Assembly (NCBI GenBank): GCA_947500435.1
Contig: CANMRV010000001.1
Location: 496,001-560,000 of the forward strand
Length of the DNA stretch: 64,000 nucleotides
Origin: an uncultured Flavobacteriaceae bacterium
GTDB taxonomy: Bacteria; Bacteroidota; Bacteroidia; Flavobacteriales; Flavobacteriaceae
Direction of reading: 5' to 3'
Shown: piece by piece, positions 27,148-35,629 of the stretch
How positions within the stretch are numbered: the first letter of the stretch is position 1
How the letters are laid out: each line of letters opens with the position of its first letter
Notes under the pieces: model-generated
What the model saw: the letters and a program-made list of their open reading frames with translations, nothing else
Database searches by the model: none
Told to the model about the DNA's origin: nothing
Made by a program: the position numbers and the translations under genes

Positions 27148-27172
27148 CATGGCTTTTTGAAGCCGTGTTTTT
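27148..27172 (+). terminator. Terminator hairpin upstream of the GH36 gene
   Basis: CATGGCTT (27148-27155) pairs with AAGCCGTG (27160-27167) with one T-G pair, loop TTTG, followed by TTTTT. It ends only 26 bases before the GH36 start codon and lies about 70 bases after the candidate promoter at 27062. So it either terminates the upstream cytochrome transcript or acts as an attenuator in the GH36 leader. Confidence 0.6.
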
Positions 27173-27198
27173 AGAACGACTTGAAAAGTATTTTACAG

Positions 27199-28965
27199 AT
27201 GATTAGTACCTTAAACAAAACGAAATTGGATATCGGCATTCATGGAGCTAAATCAAACATGAATGCTTCTTTAAAAGAAGTGTTTTCGGAAGATGGTGTT
27301 TCCATTTACGATTTTGAAGTCAATTCGAAAACACCACTTTATCCATCGCCAATTACGTTGAAATGGAAAATTCCCGGGATAGATGTAAAAGGAGTTTGGA
27401 AACCGACCACTGATTTCAACAAGCGCATTCAAGCGGATTGGGAGTTAGACCATATGGAGTCTAGAATCTCTATTGATGCTCCGGTAATTGCTCTTTTCGG
27501 AAACGAAGATTCCAATATTATGACCTTCTCCTGCTCAAATCCAATTAATACTTTGGAAATGAATGCTCGTCTGAGGGAAGAGGATAATCATTTCTACTGC
27601 CATCTTACTTTTTTTTCAGAGCAAGAACAAGAAATAGAGAGTTTCAAAGCACAATTAAGAATTGATTTTAGAAGTAGTCATTTTTCAGATTGCCTACGGG
27701 ATGTCTCAAAATGGTGGGAAACTTTTGAAGAATTGCAACCTACCCCAGTTCCTGAAATCGCTAAGAAACCCATTTACTCTACCTGGTATCAGTTTCACCA
27801 AAGTTTAGAAGAGCAAGTTCTCGTTGCCGAGTGTAACGTAGCCAAAGAAATGGGTTATGAAGCTATAATTATTGATGACGGTTGGCAGACCAATGATTCA
27901 AACCGAGGGTACGATTATACAGGCGATTGGCAACCAGAGCGTTTTCCTGATATGGCTGGCTTGATAAAAAAAGTACAAGCTACAGGAATGAAAGCTGCTA
28001 TTTGGTACTCTGTTCCTTTCTGTGGTAAGAAATCCAAGGCGTTCCAAAAATTCAAAGGAAAGTTTTTGACAGAAGAGCATCGGTGGGCTCCGGTTTTCGA
28101 CCCTAGATATCCTGAAGTTCGTGAACATCTTATTGGTTTATATTCAAATGCCTTAAAAGATTGGAATTTAGATGGTTTTAAACTTGATTTTATAGACGAT
28201 TTCCATATTTATGAATCAACTCCCTTGAGTAAAGAAAATGGTCGCGACTATGCTTCTATTAACGAAGCGGTAGATCGACTGTTGACCGATGTGATTACAC
28301 AATTGAGAACCATAAAGTCTGATGTGTTTATCGAATTCCGTCAAAAATATACAGGACCTGCGATGCGCAAATATGGCAATATGTTTCGTGCTTTTGACTG
28401 TCCCGGTGATGCGGTTATGAATCGAATTCGCATTGCAGATATTAGAATGCTTTGCGGCAATACAGCGGCCCATGCTGATATGATTACTTGGCACAGGGAC
28501 GAAACTGTTGAGGTTGCAGCGCTGCAATTGATAAATACCTTGTTCGGAGTTCCGCAATTATCGATTATGTTGCAAGATGCTCCCGCATCACATATCGAAA
28601 TGGTGAAATTCTATACAGCGTATTGGAATGAGAATGCGGATACTTTAATGAATGGCTATTTCATTCCTTCCAAGCCTTTGGCCAACTATCCTACACAAAG
28701 GGTTTCAAAAGACGGGAATACCATTATAGGCGTATATGAAGAATTGGTTACTACTTTAGATAATGCCGATGACAGTATTCATATCCATAATGGACAAATG
28801 ACCGATCAGATTGTAATCAGAAATACGCAAAATCTTGGCGTTTATAAATGCAAGGTTTATGATTGTAAAGGAAATCTAATTTCTGACTCAAATTTGGACT
28901 TCGTAGAAGGACTTCTAGAGATACCCATTCCGACGTGCGGTATTTTAATTGCCGATAAAGTATAG
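27199..28965 (+). CDS. Alpha-galactosidase-like glycoside hydrolase, family GH36 type
   Basis: 588 residues from the ATG at 27199; an in-frame TTG at 27181 would lie next to the terminator hairpin. The TIM-barrel motifs are clear: AIIIDDGWQTND at about residue 222, GMKAAIWYSVPF, and LDGFKLDFIDDF with the presumed nucleophile Asp. YGNMFRAFDCPGD would carry the acid/base Asp. There is no signal peptide, so it acts on imported alpha-galactosides in the cytoplasm, unlike periplasmic SusB-type enzymes. It heads a run of genes (VOC, acetyltransferase, symporter) that fits sugar uptake and processing. Confidence 0.85.
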   Translation: MISTLNKTKLDIGIHGAKSNMNASLKEVFSEDGVSIYDFEVNSKTPLYPSPITLKWKIPGIDVKGVWKPTTDFNKRIQADWELDHMESRISIDAPVIALFGNEDSNIMTFSCSNPINTLEMNARLREEDNHFYCHLTFFSEQEQEIESFKAQLRIDFRSSHFSDCLRDVSKWWETFEELQPTPVPEIAKKPIYSTWYQFHQSLEEQVLVAECNVAKEMGYEAIIIDDGWQTNDSNRGYDYTGDWQPERFPDMAGLIKKVQATGMKAAIWYSVPFCGKKSKAFQKFKGKFLTEEHRWAPVFDPRYPEVREHLIGLYSNALKDWNLDGFKLDFIDDFHIYESTPLSKENGRDYASINEAVDRLLTDVITQLRTIKSDVFIEFRQKYTGPAMRKYGNMFRAFDCPGDAVMNRIRIADIRMLCGNTAAHADMITWHRDETVEVAALQLINTLFGVPQLSIMLQDAPASHIEMVKFYTAYWNENADTLMNGYFIPSKPLANYPTQRVSKDGNTIIGVYEELVTTLDNADDSIHIHNGQMTDQIVIRNTQNLGVYKCKVYDCKGNLISDSNLDFVEGLLEIPIPTCGILIADKV

Positions 28966-28966
28966 C

Positions 28967-29362
28967 ATGAGTTCTTTTAATTTTGACCATTCGGCCTTTC
29001 AAGTATCTGATATGGATGCTGCGATAGAATGGTACCAAACTACTTTGGGTTTTGAATTCCTTTTCCGTGGAACAAATGAAGAAGAAAAAGAGGAATATGC
29101 CTTTTTGAAATATGGGAAATCCAGATTAGAACTAATCCAAGATTTGGTTACCCCCTATGAGAAGCCCATCATAAAAAAGCCCTTTTGCCCACATGTATGT
29201 TTGGAAGTGGAAAGTATGCAAGTCGCTTTGAAAATACTCAACGACAATAATCTCACCATCGTTCGTGGGCCTTTAGAGATAAAGGGCGAGGAGACTTGGG
29301 TATATTTTACAGACCCAGATAATAACATTCTGGAGTTTATACAATGGTTCAATAAAAAGTAA
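28967..29362 (+). CDS. VOC-superfamily (glyoxalase-like) protein
   Basis: 131 residues from the ATG at 28967, one base after the GH36 stop. Paired beta-alpha-beta modules are typical of VOC metalloenzymes: FDHSAFQVSDMDAAIEWYQT at the start, RLELIQ in the middle, PHVCLEVESM and FTDPDNNILEFIQ at the end. His8, Glu in RLELI, His in PHVCLEV and Glu in ILEFIQ are likely metal ligands. Members include glyoxalases, epimerases and dioxygenases; no specific reaction can be given. Tight coupling to GH36 suggests a role in sugar metabolism. Confidence 0.85.
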   Translation: MSSFNFDHSAFQVSDMDAAIEWYQTTLGFEFLFRGTNEEEKEEYAFLKYGKSRLELIQDLVTPYEKPIIKKPFCPHVCLEVESMQVALKILNDNNLTIVRGPLEIKGEETWVYFTDPDNNILEFIQWFNKK

Positions 29363-29377
29363 TTCCTATATTTCACT

Positions 29378-29935
29378 ATGACCGAAAGAGAGAAAATGGT
29401 GAAGGGGCTACCTTATGATCCTTACGATAAGGAACTTGTCAGGGGAAAGCGAAGAGCCAGGGAAATACTCCGAAGAATTGCCGAAATTCCCGAGGACAAA
29501 GAGCGACAGCGCAAACACTTTTTCAAAGAATTGTTTGCTGAAACGGGGCAAAAATTCCTAATTGAGAATCCATTTATTTGTGACTACGGAAGTAATATCT
29601 TCTGGGGAGAAAATGCGTACGCCAACTTTGGATGTATTATATTAGACGCTGCACCTGTTTATATCGGTAAAAACGTAATGTTAGCACCGGCTGTCAAGAT
29701 TTTCACAGCCACGCACCCCGTTGAATTCGAAGCACGCAATTCAGGAATTGAATTTGCAAAAGAGATTCGAATCGGGGATAATGTTTGGATTGGCGGAGGT
29801 GCAATTATTAACCCGGGGGTAACCATAGGCAACAATAGTGTAATAGGTTCAGGAAGCGTCGTTACCAGAGATATTCCTGAGAATGTAGTTGCTGCCGGTA
29901 ATCCTTGCCGAATTATTAGAGAAATTAAAAACTAA
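29378..29935 (+). CDS. Sugar O-acetyltransferase (maltose/galactoside acetyltransferase family)
   Basis: 185 residues, the normal length of Maa/LacA/NodL-type enzymes. The N-terminal MVKGLPYDPYDKELVRGK is the Mac domain, followed by a left-handed beta-helix of hexapeptide repeats (VYIGKNVMLAPAVKI, IRIGDNVWIGGGAIINPG, VTIGNNSVIGSGSVV). The catalytic His lies in TATHPVEF. It uses acetyl-CoA to acetylate a sugar, perhaps to detoxify non-metabolised galactosides. It begins 15 bases after the VOC gene and precedes the symporter gene by 25 bases. Confidence 0.92.
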   Translation: MTEREKMVKGLPYDPYDKELVRGKRRAREILRRIAEIPEDKERQRKHFFKELFAETGQKFLIENPFICDYGSNIFWGENAYANFGCIILDAAPVYIGKNVMLAPAVKIFTATHPVEFEARNSGIEFAKEIRIGDNVWIGGGAIINPGVTIGNNSVIGSGSVVTRDIPENVVAAGNPCRIIREIKN

Positions 29936-29960
29936 CTTGAAATAACCAAAAACCAAAAAT

Positions 29961-31610
29961 ATGCTATCAATTATTTCCTTTGCTGGGTTCACAATTTTAG
30001 TAGCTGTAATCGCCTGGTATTCCACAAGAAATACTAACGAAAATTCCGCTGATGGTTTCTATCTTGGTGGTCGAAGTCTAGGTGCTATAACAATTGCGGG
30101 GTCCCTATTGCTAACAAACCTTTCGGCAGAGCAAATTGTTGGTCTCAACGGTCAAGCATTTAGCGAAGGTATTTTGGTTATGGCCTGGGAAACTTTGGCA
30201 GCGATTGCAATGGTAATTACAGCTTTGTGGTTTTTGCCTAAGTATATGCAAAAAGGGATTACTACCATTCCCGAGTTTATACAATCACGATTTGATGAAA
30301 ATACAAAGGCAATTCTCTCTGTGTTGTTTTTAATTGCGTTTGGTATCGTGCTCTTACCTACTATTTTGTACGCTGGTTCAAAAGCTTTCATGACCATGTT
30401 TGAACTTCCTGAAACTCTAGGTATTTCTGAAACTGCAGCATATTGGCTTTGTATATGGAGTATAGGCTTGATTGGTATTATTTACGCTATTTATGGAGGA
30501 TTAAAGGCGGTTGCGGTTTCTGATTTAGTAAATGCGATTGGTCTTTTGATTGGTGGTTTGTTAATTCCTTTTTTTGGATTGGCACTTATCGGAGATGGAA
30601 GCATCATGGATGGTCTTTCCGCACTCTGGACAGATAATCAAGATAAATTTGATGTTACGGGAGGTGTAACCTCTTCAATTCCGGTAGGAACTATTTTTAC
30701 GGGAATGATGATTGCACAGATGTACTATTGGGGTACGAATCAGGCTATTTTGCAAAGGGTTTTTGCAGCCAAAAGTTTAGCAGAAGGTCAAAAAGGGATG
30801 TTGCTTGCCGCATTTGTGAAGTTTCTTATTCCGGTTATTGTGGTGTTGCCCGGTATTATAGCTTGGAATTTATTTGGTTCGGAATTAAGTGATGCAGATG
30901 CCGCTTATCCTGAACTAGTGCGCCGCGTACTTCCATCGAGTTTGCTAGGCTTTTTTGCGGCAGTTTTGTTTGGTGCCGTTCTAAGCTCTTTCAATAGCCT
31001 TTTAAATAGTAGTGCAACCTTATTTGGTTTTGATCTATACAAGAAGTTCTTTAATCGGGAAGCCACCGAATTGCAGACTGTAAAAGCAGGAAAAAGATTT
31101 GGTATTGGCTTGGCAATCGTTTCTATGTCAATTGCACCATTTATTCGCTATGCACCAGATGGACTCTTTTCATATATTCAACAAGCGTTGGGAAGCTTGA
31201 GTGTTCCCATCTTAGCAGTGGTTGTTATTGGAATTCTTACGAAAAAGGTGCCTGCAATTGGCGCGAAAATAGCTTTAATAGGTGGGGTCATTATGTATTT
31301 AATTAGTCTTCTGGTGATAGGGCCAAATATGGTAGACTCAGCTATGGCAAATGCTGCAGCAAATGGTATTACTGATGCTGGGGAATTAGCCATAATAGAA
31401 GCAGAGGCATATCCTCACTTCTTACATATCATGGGTGTTTTGTTTGTGGTTAACATCATAATCATGCTAGTATCTGGTATGATTAAACCGAAAACAGATA
31501 TTTATATTCCAGAAACCACCGATGTAATTGACACCACCCCTTGGAAGTATGCTACCATTGTTGGTATTCTAATTACATTATTGGTTTTAAGTACATATTT
31601 AATTTTCTAG
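29961..31610 (+). CDS. Sodium:solute symporter (SSS family, sugar type)
   Basis: 549 residues with about 14 hydrophobic segments. The SSS hallmarks near the N-terminus are visible: FYLGGRSLGAITIAGSLLLT, NLSAEQIVGLNGQAF, then GLKAVAVSDLVNAIG and AVLFGAVLSSFNSLLNSSAT, the sodium-site helix. Similar proteins carry glucose, galactose or related sugars with Na+. As the last gene of the locus it would bring the periplasmic sugar made available by SusC/D into the cytoplasm for the GH36 enzyme. It converges with the PAP2 gene after 12 bases. Confidence 0.93.
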   Translation: MLSIISFAGFTILVAVIAWYSTRNTNENSADGFYLGGRSLGAITIAGSLLLTNLSAEQIVGLNGQAFSEGILVMAWETLAAIAMVITALWFLPKYMQKGITTIPEFIQSRFDENTKAILSVLFLIAFGIVLLPTILYAGSKAFMTMFELPETLGISETAAYWLCIWSIGLIGIIYAIYGGLKAVAVSDLVNAIGLLIGGLLIPFFGLALIGDGSIMDGLSALWTDNQDKFDVTGGVTSSIPVGTIFTGMMIAQMYYWGTNQAILQRVFAAKSLAEGQKGMLLAAFVKFLIPVIVVLPGIIAWNLFGSELSDADAAYPELVRRVLPSSLLGFFAAVLFGAVLSSFNSLLNSSATLFGFDLYKKFFNREATELQTVKAGKRFGIGLAIVSMSIAPFIRYAPDGLFSYIQQALGSLSVPILAVVVIGILTKKVPAIGAKIALIGGVIMYLISLLVIGPNMVDSAMANAAANGITDAGELAIIEAEAYPHFLHIMGVLFVVNIIIMLVSGMIKPKTDIYIPETTDVIDTTPWKYATIVGILITLLVLSTYLIF

Positions 31611-31622
31611 AGGTGATATCGA

Positions 31623-32477
31623 TTAAAAGTTCATAGAGACTCCCAAAGTACCGGGACCAAAGTTGAGGTTCCAACTTATTTTCTTTGATACGGAATTATA
31701 CTTTTGGTCGTATTTTCTATCGAGGTAGCGGTCTATGCATTCTACGGTGGCAATACTTAATACCCACGAAAATACGATGTCGGTTAACCAATGTTGCCCG
31801 TCCCATAGACGGGAGATACCTGGAATAGCACCAACTGTATAGATTCCCGCCTTAATCCATGGATTCTTAAACTGTTTGCCAATCGCGTATGCGTTGGTAA
31901 AAGCCATTAGGGCATGGCCAGAAGGAAATGAATGGTAATTGCGGCTATCTTCAAAAGGGTCAAAAGTGTCTTTACCCAATCCAGCAAGAGGTCTAGCTCT
32001 TCCCACAGCGGACTTTAGAACTTGTTGTAGTAGTCCTGTTGATGTCGCTGACGCAATTAGCAATACACCGGTCCGTCGCAATTTTTCGTTTTTTGTGATT
32101 AGCCCAACCAAATATACCCCAGAAGTCACGATGTAATTATTCTCAGGATTTCCATAGAATTCTCCATATTCTCGAATAAATGTTGGAACACTTTCTCTAT
32201 TCGCTCTAATAAACCTTGAGGTTTCCTCATCAGTTAAATAGATGAGCCCTGTGCCGGCAACAAGACCTCCGAATTGCGCCCACTGTTTTCCTTTCCATTG
32301 TAGGGGTTGTATATAGGAATGACCAATGCCTTTGAAAATGTTGCCTGCGTCGTATTTAAACATGTCCCATCGTGTTTCGGTGGTATCTATTCCCGACAGC
32401 TGGGCAGGTTGGTTAGCATCTTGTCCCTGAATAAATAAAAATCCGAATAGCGCAAGTGTAAGGGGTAGTTTTTTCAT
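31623..32477 (-). CDS. PAP2-family phosphatase, exported/membrane
   Basis: 284 residues with a signal peptide (MKKLPLTLALFGFLFIQGQ). The three acid-phosphatase motifs are intact: KSAVGRARP, SFPSGHALMAF and SRLWDGQHWLTD, with the catalytic histidines in the second and third. Hydrophobic helices lie between them. Such enzymes dephosphorylate lipid phosphates, such as undecaprenyl pyrophosphate or phosphatidylglycerol phosphate, on the periplasmic side. It is a monocistronic gene, convergent with the symporter; substrate unknown. Confidence 0.92.
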   Translation of the reverse strand: MKKLPLTLALFGFLFIQGQDANQPAQLSGIDTTETRWDMFKYDAGNIFKGIGHSYIQPLQWKGKQWAQFGGLVAGTGLIYLTDEETSRFIRANRESVPTFIREYGEFYGNPENNYIVTSGVYLVGLITKNEKLRRTGVLLIASATSTGLLQQVLKSAVGRARPLAGLGKDTFDPFEDSRNYHSFPSGHALMAFTNAYAIGKQFKNPWIKAGIYTVGAIPGISRLWDGQHWLTDIVFSWVLSIATVECIDRYLDRKYDQKYNSVSKKISWNLNFGPGTLGVSMNF

Positions 32478-32549
32478 AAAGTATGGGCTATAACGATTTT
32501 AAAAATAGTGGTTTTATTGCGATTTGAGCACTTTCCAAAATAGAACGAT

Positions 32550-33452
32550 TTAAAAATAAATCTGCTGTGCTGCTCGAAAAGTATTTGCGTGTGCGTCAAC
32601 TATAGTTTTAATATCTGGTGAATAGCCACCACCCATACTACATTGCACAGGAATTTGAAGTTGGTGACAAGTTTCTAAAACAAATGTATCTCGCTGTTTA
32701 CACCCTTGAATACTCATGCCAAGAGTTCCTAGTTTGTCCGTGTCAATCACATCTACCCCACAGAGATAGAATATAAAATCAGGTTTGGTTTCACGGATTA
32801 ATTTAGGAAGAATTTCCCGAAGGATGGAAAGATATTCTTGGTCTCTTGTTCCCTTTTTTAAAGCAATATCCAAATCAGACTTTTCCTTTTTAAAAGGATA
32901 ATTACTAGCTCCATGCATTGAAAAGGTAAAAACAGATGCTTCATTTTGAAAAATTTCAGCTGTGCCGTTTCCTTGATGAACATCCAAATCAACAATTAAT
33001 ACTTTTTTAGCCAAACCTTTAGCTTGAAGATACCTAGCGCCAATGGCCTGGTCGTTTAACATACAGAACGCCTCACCTCTATTGGTATAGGCATGATGTG
33101 TTCCTCCGGCAATATTCATGGCGATGCCATTTTCTAGAGCAAATTCACAACCTTTTATTGTTCCATCAGCAATAATACGCTCGCGTTCTACTAAATCTTC
33201 AGTAAGTGGAAATCCTATTTTTCGAGCTTCCTTAGGCGGAATCTTAATATTCAATAAATCATAGAAATATTCAGGGTCATGAACGGCAACGATGTGCTTG
33301 TCATTAGGAATTTCAGGCTCAAAAAAGTTTTCCTCGGCACAGGTACCTTCATGTACTAGTTGTTTGGGCAACAAATCATACTTCAACATCGGAAAGCGAT
33401 GCCCATCTGGTAGGTGGTGTTTATAGATGGGGTGGTAGGCTATTTTGAGCAT
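32550..33452 (-). CDS. Histone-deacetylase-like amidohydrolase
   Basis: 300 residues, the arginase/deacetylase fold. Active-site blocks are present: GGTHHAYTNRGEAFCMLND with the His pair, VDLDVHQGNGTAEIF with zinc ligands Asp and His, FYLCGVDVIDTDKLG with the third ligand, and SMGGGYSP. Bacterial relatives are acetoin-utilisation-like or acetylpolyamine amidohydrolases that remove acetyl groups from small molecules or proteins. It follows no clear operon partner; tex lies 41 bases downstream on the same strand's upstream side. Substrate cannot be predicted. Confidence 0.92.
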   Translation of the reverse strand: MLKIAYHPIYKHHLPDGHRFPMLKYDLLPKQLVHEGTCAEENFFEPEIPNDKHIVAVHDPEYFYDLLNIKIPPKEARKIGFPLTEDLVERERIIADGTIKGCEFALENGIAMNIAGGTHHAYTNRGEAFCMLNDQAIGARYLQAKGLAKKVLIVDLDVHQGNGTAEIFQNEASVFTFSMHGASNYPFKKEKSDLDIALKKGTRDQEYLSILREILPKLIRETKPDFIFYLCGVDVIDTDKLGTLGMSIQGCKQRDTFVLETCHQLQIPVQCSMGGGYSPDIKTIVDAHANTFRAAQQIYF

Positions 33453-33493
33453 GGGACAAATTTAAGTCAATCTATCAAGTCAAGTATTGAGAT

Positions 33494-35617
33494 CTATTTA
33501 TGCAACTTCAATTGAATCCGTTTTCTTGGAATATCCACAGCTAAAACTTTTACAATTAGCTGCTGATTCAAACTCACATGCGCATTCACGTCTTTTACGA
33601 AACTGTCAGAAAGATTAGAAACATGGATCAATCCACTTTCTTTGATGCCAATATCTACGAAGCAACCAAAATTGGTAATATTGTTAACGATGCCAGGTAG
33701 TAATTGTCCTTCTCGTAAATCATTAATACTCCTTACATTTTGGTCGAAGGTAAAGACTTTAGCTTTTTCACGACGGTCGAGTCCGGGTTTTTCTAATTCA
33801 TCGATGATGTCTTTTAAAGTTGGTAGTCCAACGGTATCGGTACAATATTTTTGTAAATCGATTTGCTGTAGTTCGGTTTTGTTTCCGATTAAGTCTGAGA
33901 TTGGTATTTTCTTATCCTTGGCCATTTTCTGAACAACGCCATAACTTTCGGGATGCACAGCAGAATCATCCAAGGGGTTCTTTGCTTCTTTTATTCGCAA
34001 AAAAGCAACCCCTTGCTCAAATGCTTTTCCACCCAAACGTGGGACTTTCTTAATCATTTTTCGATCTAGAAAAGGGCCATTTTCATTTCGAAATGCAACA
34101 ATGTTTTCAGCCAATTTTGGGCCAATACCAGATACGTAACTAAGTAAAGGAATACTAGCGGTATTGATATTCACTCCGACGGAATTTACACAACTTTCAA
34201 CAACAGAATCCAAAGAGGTTTGTAGTTTCGTTTGGTCTACATCATGCTGATATTGTCCTACCCCGATGGATTTCGCATCTATTTTCACCAATTCCGCCAG
34301 GGGGTCGGCCAGGCGCCGCCCAATGGAAACCGAACCTCGAACGGTAACATCATAATTCGGAAATTCATCACGCGCTATTTTAGAAGCGGAGTAAATAGAA
34401 GCCCCAGCTTCACTCACCACATAAACTTCGACAGGGTTTTTAAAATGAATACGTTTGACTAAATGTTCGGTTTCTCTTGAGGCGGTGCCGTTTCCGATGG
34501 CAATTGCTTCTATTTTATATGCGTCGCAAAGAGAGCTGATTTTTTTAATAGCCTCTATGCTTTTGTTTTGCGGCGCATGAGGGTAAATAGTTTCGTTGTG
34601 TTCTAAAGCGCCTTGCGCACTCAAACAAACGACTTTGCAGCCCGTTCGAAATCCTGGGTCAATAGCGAGAATTCGTTTTTCCCCTAATGGAGCGCCCAAC
34701 AGTAATTGTTTGAGGTTTTTAGAGAATACTTTTATGGCCTCATCATCGGCTTTTTCTTTTGCATTTTTCAGCAATTCATTTGATAACGATGGAAAAAGCA
34801 AACGCTTATAGGCATCTTGTAACGCTATTTTTATATGAGGTGTACAAGAATTATCCGATTTTAAGATTCGGTCTTCGATTTTTGAAAGGATATAATCGTC
34901 ATCGATTTCAATTTTAACACGAATAAAACCTTCGTTTTCGGCCCGTAGAATAGCTAAGAAACGGTGCGAAGGACAACGTTTTAATGCTTCGCTCCAATCA
35001 AAGTAGTCTCGGAATTTTTGTGCTTTTTCTTCGTCTTTTTTTGTACTAATAACTTTAGTTATTAGCATGGCAGAGCGCTCCAATTGATTCCGAATCTGGT
35101 TCCGGATGGAGATACGTTCGTTCAGCCATTCCGCTATAATATGTCGCGCACCTTCCAATGCTTCATCTTCATTTTGAATTTGCTCGTTCAAATATTGGGA
35201 AGCTGTATAGTCAATTTCAGCATGATTTTGAGCCATGATGATTTTAGCCAAAGGTTCTAAGCCATTTTTTCTTGCGGTCCCTGCTTTGGTCTTTCGTTTT
35301 TTCTTGAAAGGGAGGTAGATGTCTTCTAGGGTAACTAAATCGTCTGCTTGTTGAATTTTGCTTTTTAGTTCATCAGTAAGCGCGTCTTGTTCTTCAATGG
35401 CTTTTAGAATAGCTAGTTTTCGCTTTTCTATTGCTTCAAACTGTGCCTTGAATTGAACAATGGCTCCAATTTGAACCTCATCAAGTTTGCCTGTTTTTTC
35501 CTTGCGATAGCGAGCTATAAATGGGACCGTACAATCTTGGTTTAGAAGTTCGACGGTATTGGCAATACTTTTTTCTGGGAGTTTGGTGTGTTTCGCTAGG
35601 TAAGAATATAGCTTCAT
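33494..35617 (-). CDS. tex: Tex-family transcription accessory protein
   Basis: 707 residues from the ATG at 35617 (a TTG directly before it is less likely). Domains in order: N-terminal helical Tex region (LPFKKKRKTKAGTARKNGLE near residue 110), YqgF-like RNase H fold (ILAIDPGFRTGCKVV near 315), helix-hairpin-helix pair (LSYVSGIGPKLAENIVAFRN near 495) and a C-terminal S1 RNA-binding domain (LLPGIVNNITNFGCFVDIG near 638). Tex binds nucleic acid and RNA polymerase and is widely conserved. It is 9 bases downstream of metG on the same strand, so the two may be cotranscribed. Confidence 0.95.
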   Translation of the reverse strand: MKLYSYLAKHTKLPEKSIANTVELLNQDCTVPFIARYRKEKTGKLDEVQIGAIVQFKAQFEAIEKRKLAILKAIEEQDALTDELKSKIQQADDLVTLEDIYLPFKKKRKTKAGTARKNGLEPLAKIIMAQNHAEIDYTASQYLNEQIQNEDEALEGARHIIAEWLNERISIRNQIRNQLERSAMLITKVISTKKDEEKAQKFRDYFDWSEALKRCPSHRFLAILRAENEGFIRVKIEIDDDYILSKIEDRILKSDNSCTPHIKIALQDAYKRLLFPSLSNELLKNAKEKADDEAIKVFSKNLKQLLLGAPLGEKRILAIDPGFRTGCKVVCLSAQGALEHNETIYPHAPQNKSIEAIKKISSLCDAYKIEAIAIGNGTASRETEHLVKRIHFKNPVEVYVVSEAGASIYSASKIARDEFPNYDVTVRGSVSIGRRLADPLAELVKIDAKSIGVGQYQHDVDQTKLQTSLDSVVESCVNSVGVNINTASIPLLSYVSGIGPKLAENIVAFRNENGPFLDRKMIKKVPRLGGKAFEQGVAFLRIKEAKNPLDDSAVHPESYGVVQKMAKDKKIPISDLIGNKTELQQIDLQKYCTDTVGLPTLKDIIDELEKPGLDRREKAKVFTFDQNVRSINDLREGQLLPGIVNNITNFGCFVDIGIKESGLIHVSNLSDSFVKDVNAHVSLNQQLIVKVLAVDIPRKRIQLKLHK

Positions 35618-35629
35618 CAAATACTATTT

